Source of the DNA: Saccharomycopsis phalli
Lineage: Eukaryota > Ascomycota > Saccharomycetes > Ascoideales > Saccharomycopsidaceae
NCBI GenBank assembly: GCA_020342235.1
Contig: CP073212.1
Span: 2,108,001 to 2,172,000 of the forward strand
DNA length: 64,000 nt
Direction: 5' to 3'
The position numbers and the translations under genes were made by a program. The notes below the pieces were generated by a model. That model saw nothing but the letters and a program-made list of their open reading frames with translations, made no database searches and had not been told where the DNA came from. Positions 55,901 to 62,438 of this stretch are shown here, piece after piece (the stretch's first letter is position 1; every line of letters starts with the position of its first letter).

Positions 55901-56564
55901 GTTCCACGTCACGTGCGCACAGGACTCGCCAGGGTACTTTATCGGGTTCCGCATCTGCGCCGAGTTCGACTACAAGCTGCACAACGTCTATGACGACAAG
56001 CCGCGAATCGTGCGCATCGCCCTGACCGGCTTGGTCGGCGTGCCCAGACCCGTGCTCATATGCTTGGACCATGACCCAGACGAGCGCAGCAAGTACCCAT
56101 TGGTGCTGCTCAGAGAACGCGCAACCTGGCTCGAGCGGCCAGACGCCGAGCCGGAGCCCTTGATCAAGTTGTACGTCGACGGCTTCATGCAGTGGCGCAC
56201 TCCGATCCGCGGTCCGGCATTGCGCTTTCTCGAGGCAAATCTCGTCAAGCAGGAGCTCAAGCGCGCAAAGCTCAAGTCGCGCGTCCTCGACCCAAACAGC
56301 CGGCTCCGCGTGACCCAGCCGCCGGTCTCTGCCGAAGACATGTTGCATGACTCGTATCTTGATGCCTCGGAGCCGTCGAACCAGACTGTGTGTCTGAACT
56401 CGGACGGGTGCGAGTACTGCGGGGTGATTACCCTGGCAAAATGGTGGACTGGCGAGTCGCTGGAGGAGTGTGAGTTTTGCAAGGGCAAGGTGAAGAAGGA
56501 GGGTCATTTCCAGGACTTTGACGATGTCAAGTTGAGCGGGAAGTTGTATGGTTTGAGGGGGTAG
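52926..56564 (+). CDS. SNT2: Snt2-like BAH/PHD/SANT chromatin regulator
   Basis: A 1212-residue protein with the Snt2 layout: BAH domain (about 78-208); first PHD finger (247-293, CGKC...CAQC...H..C...CARC); ELM2/SANT-like region (469-562); a GATA-like Cys-rich finger (609-654, CKHC...CVRC); a Lys/Glu-rich linker with KPGEKEK-type repeats (about 689-756); second PHD (839-889); an extended PHD with long zinc knuckle (897-1019); and a last CEYC...CEFC pair near 1161-1188. In yeast, Snt2 works with Ecm5 and Rpd3 in a histone deacetylase complex that acts in stress-response transcription; the yeast protein is 1403 residues. The ATG sits in the good context CCACCATGA. The gene is far richer in G+C than any neighbour. 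The 3' end of the coding sequence is part of a tandem repeat (56519-56690). Confidence 0.93.
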   Translation: MTRPRRRAALKVTTYSEPELHEEESGTAMVRRGGSSEPVSDADQLAVPNNWQPPQGRFPELAVLQGARFEDEERSAVRFGDGTVVRKNDHINMVSEPPTDPYYIARVMGFFKKRSLKGNASASSVENYEIKVNWYYRPRDILKSSSDSRLLYALMHTDLCPVSSFRGAVTVEHRDEIADLVAYRQQPRHYWFEKLFDRYMIKYYDVLPTFRLTNLPHHYQQALAKRFKYVFVEAGRGDDLLVTPKSCGKCRQWCAVADSVECAQCRDWYHMLCLTPPLAKKPSRGYSWSCARCSKAEGRDEPGDVEEPAAPHAVPHFESLAREFLERDRHVTQAERRASEEWHLRYLGMHARLEDALDAEDRPYPRASSRMGTKHQAAVDEWHGHHEVYYDPQEPKPRRRGKRRVLSGRHLALPEEYRAARPSWVKPRPAGYVERGLDDGSSSTLMWKQPEHEANEIDFFVFKRCRPIAKDLKIFPNTPNFLDAIFKTLLDCDFDYDRAYGEIKQFTRQLLKEPTFSDAEVRRFEDGVRMYGSELLPVHRHVKTQRFAMIVRFYYLWKKTASGHAIWDNFEGRKNKKVRKAKAADYVDAIADADDDSSYDSGRQRRRYTCKHCHTAWLTKWFRAPGHRVAPADAAEEVVALCVRCARLWRLYAVVWEDPHEVSRKIALKGVARRKLEYELARDAEEILEEKSRGKGRKRLGEPLKKKIKVEKTEDRRRRVREDKPGEKEKPEEKAKEKVKEKPGEKEKTKEKTRNKVRIESEVVLGEIPDPGPPAKSEPLIKYQYNPRFSFDFENYDRVAHEFDNPLPDSKDESYPVPAKSRDLNVRGGVGLFPPDKRACCVCRILNPDDLADVLICSNCGLNVHGSCYGMASRDAAQHTREWCCDSCLNDLHPVLCTYYGCSLCYSKEIDHDSAITGSLLAYPDALKRTANFKWAHVMCCLVSPDIRFQAAGTMQGAINVPLSLVKNEVNYCDICNIKSGVPTTCMLCKHAFHVTCAQDSPGYFIGFRICAEFDYKLHNVYDDKPRIVRIALTGLVGVPRPVLICLDHDPDERSKYPLVLLRERATWLERPDAEPEPLIKLYVDGFMQWRTPIRGPALRFLEANLVKQELKRAKLKSRVLDPNSRLRVTQPPVSAEDMLHDSYLDASEPSNQTVCLNSDGCEYCGVITLAKWWTGESLEECEFCKGKVKKEGHFQDFDDVKLSGKLYGLRG

Positions 56565-56690
56565 TGATTTGGCATGACAACGCCAGGCTGAGTGAACTTT
56601 GCATAGCTTGAGGATAGTGGTTTGGCATGACAACGTCAAGTTGAGTAAAAGTCGTATAGCTTGAGAGGGTGCTTGGCCAATGTACATTGG
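56519..56690 (+). repeat. Three 53-56-bp units spanning the SNT2 stop codon
   Basis: The last coding segment (GATGTCAAGTTGAG, then TATGGTTTGAGG) recurs twice after the stop codon, at about 56572 (GACAACGCCAGGCTGAG) and 56625 (GACAACGTCAAGTTGAG), each followed by ATAGCTTGAG. TTTGGCATGACAAC is shared by the second and third units. Confidence 0.8.
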
Positions 56691-57279
56691 TCTAATGTGT
56701 GTATGTAATAATATGTGTAGATTAATAGTTGGAAGTGTGTATGTAGCTGCAATGGCTGCGCAAAGTGGTGAATTGTGTCCATGTTGAATCGTCTTCCAGA
56801 TGGCATTACAACCATTGCTCAGATATTCACTTAATTATAAATCTGTTTTTCTCCTTTGTATTTGAATAATCGAAACGGTAGTGACAAGCAAATTGAATTT
56901 CTTTTCATCTTCGACTACGAAATATCTCTCCTATTAAGAGATTTCACTTTTCCACCCACGTCTTGTCACAACTTCTTTTCAATCATAACCACTTTTAAAT
57001 CGCCAAGCCATCATTCACACGTATCTTAATTCTGTGGCAGCGTAGGAGGTTTGGTCGACTGGAGGACACCTCATGAGGTAGTGGCCGGATTTAAGCCCCA
57101 CCAACCGCACCAACACATAAAAGTCTCGGAAGAGCAATGCTAAAGTCTCGAAAACGAGCAATGAGAAACCCAACGAGTCGTGAACCCATCGTCACAAGAT
57201 TCAGCAGCCTGAATTGCATTAGCCGAGGGAACAACAAGCTTCTCGCATAACCAATGGCCAGTCGCGTTAAACCACCAAC
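56691..57279. other. Intergenic region after SNT2
   Basis: About 590 bp. No gene or RNA gene was recognised. The part from about 57030 may already belong to the 5'-truncated LINE copy that ends at 57401, but I could not align it with confidence. Confidence 0.45.
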
Positions 57280-57401
57280 ACTACTCCCATTAAAGTTTTC
57301 AGCCCATATAACCGTTTAGGGTTATAAAGGGTTTCTTCAACAGAATGCTGCCTCAGAATGCTCCGGAGACAATATATAGCTAAATACAGAAATAAATATA
57401 C
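57280..57401 (+). mobile_element. 5'-truncated LINE copy (3' end only)
   Basis: Shares with the minus-strand LINE fragment at 60344-61640 its 3' untranslated end: GGGTTTCTTCAACAGAATGC and CTGCCTCAGAATG, then GAGACAATATATAGCTAAAT and an A/T-rich tail. It contains no coding sequence. A copy truncated at the 5' end and defined by its 3' end is typical of LINE retroposition. Confidence 0.7.
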
Positions 57402-57415
57402 TTACTTACTACTGG

Positions 57416-57815
57416 ACTTTGGAGCCCAGGCACAGATACACAAGGGAATTACTAATGCCAACCAAGCCCCCATCTATTTCTCAGATAAGGCGAAGCTTAA
57501 AAATCTTATAGAATTCTATTCGTCTGTGCTGGACTAGTAGTTTCCCTTTTTGCTACAGCACGTTAGGAGGGCTACTATGCTAGCACCCTGAGGAGTGGAT
57601 CAAATCACCTAAGACCTAGAAAAAAAGGTAATTGCCTCTCCAATGCTCATTACCTTACATATTTACAAGCTCTAGCCGAAAGTTTATATCTCTGTTGCAG
57701 AGTTTGCTTTCGATGACTACATAGCAGCACCGTCCTTACTCATAGACGGCAAAGTCTAAATCTCCTCTGGGAGCCTAGTATAGCTATAGCCTTAAATAAA
57801 TATTATTATTATAAA
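57416..57815 (+). repeat. Dispersed repeat family R, direct copy
   Basis: Partner of the inverse copy at 52110-52510. It ends in AGCCTAGTATAGCTATAGCC and AAATAAATATTATTATTATA, a tail like those of the LINE copies. No coding capacity is seen. Confidence 0.6.
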
Positions 57816-57846
57816 TACAACCTCACTGATTAAATCTTGGAATTAA

Positions 57847-57895
57847 ATGTGGTCAGCGAGGATCGAACCTCGGCATGTTATCGTTGCAAATTCCA
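57847..57895 (-). other. tRNA-like remnant (T-arm and acceptor strand)
   Basis: The minus strand reads GCCGAGGTTCGATCCTCGC followed by TGACCA. It resembles the T-arm and 3' acceptor strand of a tRNA, but the T-loop is one base short of a perfect stem and no 5' partner (GGTCAGC) follows at the proper distance. A more decayed version lies at 61697-61745 in the duplicate. It is a relic or a tRNA-derived piece, not a working gene. Confidence 0.45.
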
Positions 57896-58403
57896 CCTGC
57901 AGTTTACAAGATTGCTCATTTCCTCAACCCTTGGCACCGAGTCACGTGTTACAGAACATTCTACAACTCCTACAGTTTGTACATGGTAATAATCATTTCA
58001 ATCATCAGTGGACTCGTCCCAGGTACATTTTTACAATTATTGTCTGGGTACATTTATAAATTCTCGTCATGGTACATTGGTAATCTTGTACTAAGGCAAA
58101 GGAAATAATAGCGTGGCTAAGAAACAATAGCCTCTATGAAATAATAACCTGCCTACGAAATAATAACCTGCCTAAGAAATAATAACCTGTCTAAGAAATA
58201 ATAACCTGATTAGGAATAATAACTGGTTGGGTAAGCCTGATTAGGAATGACGACTGGTTGGGTGAACCTGATTAGGAATAACAGTTGAGTAGCAAGAATA
58301 GTCGGCTCACGGAATTAACTAACCATGCACTTCTGACTATGGTAACACTAACCCTTTTGCCATATTATATTCCTACTGTATTGACCTGTGTGAATCTCAA
58401 GCC

Positions 58404-58684
58404 GTTTCTGAGACATGTTCTCCAGGGACATGCACCCTCCATCATGGTAACTCAACATGAGACAGAAATGTCTCAGAAACACATTGTGAACCTACATGCC
58501 AAGCACAATACCAGACAAACACCTCGATGTTGCCAATAGTAAACTGAGTATTTTGCTGCATGTTAGTTAACTGAATTTTATTTCTATGGAACAACCACCC
58601 ATGCATGTTCCATATAGTCATTTGTTACCACAAGTCCGTTGGAACAAGAGGTAGGTGAATATTCAGATGGACTGTAATATAAAA
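58404..58684 (+). promoter_or_regulatory. Upstream control region of secreted family member 2
   Basis: Two features: a perfect 13-bp inverted repeat, GTTTCTGAGACAT (58404-58416) with ATGTCTCAGAAAC (58468-58480); and the family promoter block at 58662-58684, TTCAGATGGA plus a TATA box (ATATAAAA), about 50 bp before the ATG. Both recur at 62112-62188 and 62371-62393. One arm (ATGTCTCAGAAA) and the TATA block also recur upstream of the gene at 49872-50186. Confidence 0.6.
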
Positions 58685-58729
58685 CCAATCTGTTTGCCAT
58701 GAAAACACCACAGTCATATCATCTTAAGC

Positions 58730-59602
58730 ATGCAACTTCACTCTCTTTTTACTCTCGCTTTCCTTACTTCGCTTGCTGCTGCTGTACCAATTGGCGAAAC
58801 CACCACTGTACTTCAGCCTACTGCGATATTTTCTTCTGATGTTACTTCATTCCCTTCTGACTCAGCTGATTCTGATTATGCTTTGCCCGACGATATTCAA
58901 GAAAAGAAGTTCTCCTTCGGACATGGTAGAATCGGTGGTGGAAGAAAGCCAGCTCCAAAGACAGCTCCAAAGCCAGCTCCAAAGACAGCTCCAAAACCAG
59001 CTCCAAAACCAGCTCCAAAACCAGCTTCAAAACCAGCTCCAAAACCAGCTCCAAAATCAGGTGATAAACCCGCAAACAACCCACTGGGAAACGGAGCTGC
59101 CGACGGTCACCAGTCAAATCCACCAGCAAATCCACCAGCAAATCCACCAGCAGCAAATCCACCAGCAGCAAATCCACCAGCAGCAAATCCACCAGCAGCA
59201 AATCCACCAGCAGCAAATCCACCAGCAGCAAATCCACCAGCACCAGAAAGTCCAGAAAAGCCACCAGCAGACTCTCCAAAACCAGAAACACCAACCACAA
59301 GCAAGGTTGGTTTTATGAACTCACTTGCAAGTAGAATTGCTCCTTATGGAACATTTGCGGGTGTTGGAGAGAGTATAATTGACTTCGGCACTGCTGTCGC
59401 TGGTTTAGTACAAGGTCAAACCACTGATTCAGCTCAAGTCACTGATTCAGCTCAAGTCACTGATTCAGCTCAAGTCACTGATTCCGCTCAAGTTACTGAT
59501 ATTGCCGATGCCACTGCTCAAGCTACTGACTCTGCTCAAGTTACTGATATTGCTGATGCCACTGCTCAAACTTCGGAAATCCCACAGCCAACTTCGGCTT
59601 AA
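58730..59602 (+). CDS. Secreted Pro/Ala/Lys repeat protein, family member 2
   Basis: A 290-residue protein, not recognised. Parts: signal peptide (MQLHSLFTLAFLTSLAAA, then VPIGETTT); pro-region rich in Ser, Thr and Asp; DDIQEKK dibasic site at about residues 57-63; a basic Gly-rich start of the mature part (FSFGHGRIGGGRK); about ten APKPAPK/APKTAPK repeats; six AANPP units after two ANPP units; a non-repetitive segment with a hydrophobic helix (IAPYGTFAGVGESIIDFG, about residues 200-217); and a TDSAQV repeat tail. The start was chosen by the signal peptide. An overlapping upstream frame of 46 codons begins 31 bp earlier in another frame. It lies in a segmental duplication with the gene at 62439. 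Secreted or wall-associated location is inferred; no activity can be assigned. Confidence 0.8.
   Translation: MQLHSLFTLAFLTSLAAAVPIGETTTVLQPTAIFSSDVTSFPSDSADSDYALPDDIQEKKFSFGHGRIGGGRKPAPKTAPKPAPKTAPKPAPKPAPKPASKPAPKPAPKSGDKPANNPLGNGAADGHQSNPPANPPANPPAANPPAANPPAANPPAANPPAANPPAANPPAPESPEKPPADSPKPETPTTSKVGFMNSLASRIAPYGTFAGVGESIIDFGTAVAGLVQGQTTDSAQVTDSAQVTDSAQVTDSAQVTDIADATAQATDSAQVTDIADATAQTSEIPQPTSA
59150..59239 (+). repeat. 15-bp tandem array, six units
   Basis: Six units of GCAGCAAATCCACCA coding AANPP. The paralogous gene has nineteen. The units are nearly free of substitutions, so the array has turned over recently. Confidence 0.95.
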
Positions 59603-60343
59603 ATATTGCTGGTCAGTATTACATAAAGTTAGTATAAAAATAGAAATTGTCGTGAAACTGTGTAATCCAGTAGAAAAATATACAGCAATGAACTTTGCTT
59701 ATCCATTATCTGTTCAACAGAGACAATATATAGCTAAATACACAAATAAATATTATTATTACTATGTCTGACTGTAAACCTGACCACGTTCTCATCCCCG
59801 CTGAACTAAAGCATACCGACGGTCCGCTGTAGTATACATGTAATTGTCCCACCATCTTTTTCCCTTGTCAGCCTGATAATAGCTAATTCCCATTTGTAAC
59901 GAAATTTTCAGCGGTTCCAGGCCGTGTGGTTGCAATTGGAGCCGCAAAGTGCCTTAACACATACTTCATTTGCGTAGCCAAGAGATCGTCAATTGTATTC
60001 AGCACAATGTGTGGTTAACCAGGTTAAACAAGCCTATTAAAATTGAGATTGATCACAACGCCCATTTTAAGGTATATTCTCGTCACATCAAGGTAATCGT
60101 CGACTGCAAAGTTAATTACATCTATTTTACCTTTGTTGGACTGGTCTTCCAAGAATAGCGTAGACACCATAAACACCTGCACTTGTGGAGTCACGCTATA
60201 TTACTTGGCACCAGAAAATATAGCAACATTGAACGGGTGGTGACTATAAGGCTCATTGCTCTTTCTAGTTTCGTGATCTGGTTTCAGGTACTGATATTGC
60301 AGCGGTTTCTGAATAATTGATGCGTACCTTTGAATGTCCTCTT
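59603..60343. other. Spacer between the secreted-protein gene and the LINE fragment
   Basis: Contains the 3' flank of the gene (59603-59690, conserved in the duplicate) and a LINE-type tail at 59711-59764. From 59766 onward I recognise nothing; a 62-codon frame at 59970-60158 has no support. Confidence 0.55.
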
Positions 60344-61640
60344 TAACAATAATATTTATTTTTGTATTTAGTTATATATTGTCTCTGGCATTACGGTTAA
60401 TTGACAAATATATCTTCACTCAGGAACATCCTGAGGCAGCATTGCTGTTGAAGAAAACCCGTTGTCAGCCCCTATTCAATTGCTTGGGATTAAAAACTTC
60501 AATGTGTGCGGTTGTATTGTTGATGCTTGGTACTTGGATTGATTGTATATGAAGCCTGGTTACCCTTGTTGACAAGTTTGACCTCTGAATCTCGGCATGT
60601 GTTGGAGAAATCATATTCCAACACGTTCTGGTAGAACTCAATGAGTTTGTGAACTGATTTTTGGTCGGCAAACACTTTTTCAAGCGTATTGCGTATGCCA
60701 TGAGTGGAATCTAATATGTCATCAATGCGCGATAGAATTCGAGCTTCTAAGAGCTCAGGGCATCGGAGGTCATGTATGGTGGAGGGGGAGTGAATCCCGC
60801 ATCTTTTGAACTGAGCGGCATAGCGCTGATTTTGCGTGTGTGTCTGTAGTGGATTGGAAATGAGTCACTAGTAGAGGTGACAATTTCTTGTCACTCTTTG
60901 GTTGCCTGTTTTGAGGCCATTTTCTCAAGCATCTGAACGCGGGATAGTTGTAGTTTCTGTATTGGTGGTAGATATTCTTCGAGTCGGTTTTCCTCTAGTG
61001 AATAATCTTCCCGTTTTTCAAGTATTCAAACGGCTGCATTAAACGTTCTGATATCTGTGGTATGAGTAGCCGTTGCCTTTAACATATTCTGGATAAGAAG
61101 GCGTTTAGGAATTATGATTCTTGTGCTTCCATCGATCGTCGTAGTTTGGAACAAACTTGAGCGGACCGGGATTTGGTGTAATGAATTCATGAACCATCTC
61201 ATGGATTTCATTATTGCCAAGGACTTGAGTAGGATCGTTGGTGGTGGAATACCACTTTCAATGTAGATGATCGTGGTGGACGTGGGCCTAAGGAGGCCTA
61301 GAACCAGTCGTAGAATTGAGTTGAATATCACACTGACCTGTTCACTGGGTTTTTGTCATGTTTTTATAAAACACCCCAAGTCCGTACAATATGATTGGAG
61401 CTGCACACGTTTTGAACAAGATTATCGTGGTGCGCCCGTAGTTCCTCTTGTCATTCTGCCTCAATACCTTGCTCGCTCGGCAGTACGGCACATCTTAGAC
61501 AATGTTTGCTTTAGATGGCTTCTGAAGCTGAGTCTTGAATCAAGGGTAATGCCTAATAACTTGACCTCGTTTGTTTTCTCCTTCCGCCCTCCTTCCGGTA
61601 GTTGGAGGAATATTAATCGTATATGCTTCATGACTCAATA
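60344..61640 (-). mobile_element. Decayed LINE retrotransposon, 3' part
   Basis: On the minus strand, 61510-61570 codes for VKLLGITLDSRLSFRSHL, the well-known stretch after the catalytic part of non-LTR reverse transcriptases. The segment 61026-61331 codes for ILRLVLGLLRPTSTTIIYIE and SGIPPP, matching the region that follows it in I/Jockey/Tad-type LINEs. Several stops and frame changes show it is a pseudogene. The 3' end at 60344-60390 is GAGACAATATATAACTAAAT followed by AAATAAATATTATTGTTA, the tail also found at 57365, 59711 and 63799. The 5' part (catalytic reverse transcriptase, endonuclease) is absent. The clade assignment is tentative. Confidence 0.78.
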
Positions 61641-62111
61641 TTAATAGCACGTGCTTCATGGTTAATACAATCTTGGTGATTAAATCTTGGAGTTAAATAT
61701 GGTCACCAGCGAGGATCGAACATCGACATGTTATCGTTGCAAATTCCGCCTACAGTTTACAAGGTTGCTCATTTCCTTGACCCGTGGCACTGAGTCACAG
61801 ACCATTCTACAATTCCTACAATTTGTGCATGGTAATAATCATTTCAATCATCAATAGACTCGTCCCAGACATATTTTTTTGATTCTCATCCGGGCATGTT
61901 TATGGATTCTCGTCATGGTTCATGGGTAATATTATTGTACTAAGGCAAAGGAAATAATTGCCTGGTTGGATGAACCTGATTAGGAATAACAGTTGAGTAG
62001 CAAGAATAGTCGGCTCACGGAATTAATTAACCATGCACTTCTGACTATGGTAACACTAACCCTTTTGCCATATTATATTCCTACTGTATTGACCTGTATG
62101 AATCTCAAGCC

Positions 62112-62393
62112 GTTTCTGAGACATGTTCTCCAGGGACATGCACCCTCCATCATGGTAACTCAACATGAGACAGAAATGTCTCAGAAACACATTGTGAACC
62201 TACATGCCAAGCACAATACCAGAAAAAACACCTCAATGTTGCCAATAGTAAACCGAGTGTATTGCTGCATGTTAGCTAACTGGATATTATTTCCATGGAG
62301 CAACCACCCATGCATGTTCCATATAGTCATTTGTTACCACAAGCCCGTTGAAACAAGAGGTAGAGGAATATTCAGACGGACTGTAATATAAAA
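62112..62393 (+). promoter_or_regulatory. Upstream control region of secreted family member 3
   Basis: GTTTCTGAGACAT (62112-62124) and ATGTCTCAGAAAC (62176-62188) form a perfect inverted repeat. The promoter block TTCAGACGGA with ATATAAAA follows at 62371-62393, about 50 bp before the start codon. Confidence 0.6.
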
Positions 62394-62438
62394 ACAATCT
62401 GTTTGTCATGAAAGCACCACAATCAAATCATCTTAAGG

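Larger units (their letters stand above)
57833..59764 (+). repeat. Segmental duplication, left copy
   Basis: Starts at TAAATCTTGGAATTAAAT, runs through a tRNA-like remnant and the upstream region, includes the secreted-protein gene at 58730, and ends with a LINE-type tail (59711-59764). The right copy is 61675-63842. Specific to the left copy are a series of short AATAATAACCTG(C/T)CTAAG repeats at about 58100-58215. Specific to the right copy are a larger 15-bp repeat array in the gene and about 150 extra bases after it. Confidence 0.88.

Noticed and set aside
52926-56564. SNT2 as a horizontally acquired gene because of its base composition
   Set aside because: The BAH/PHD/SANT/extended-PHD order is that of fungal Snt2. 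Composition alone does not support transfer.
55386-56687. 433-codon frame antisense to SNT2, and several other long antisense frames at 52983-55328
   Set aside because: High G+C of SNT2 removes stop codons in other frames. The product is His/Arg/Val-rich without any domain, while the sense frame has conserved zinc fingers.
61267-61644. 125-codon plus-strand frame over the LINE fragment
   Set aside because: The minus strand carries the reverse-transcriptase similarity; the plus-strand frame has no features.
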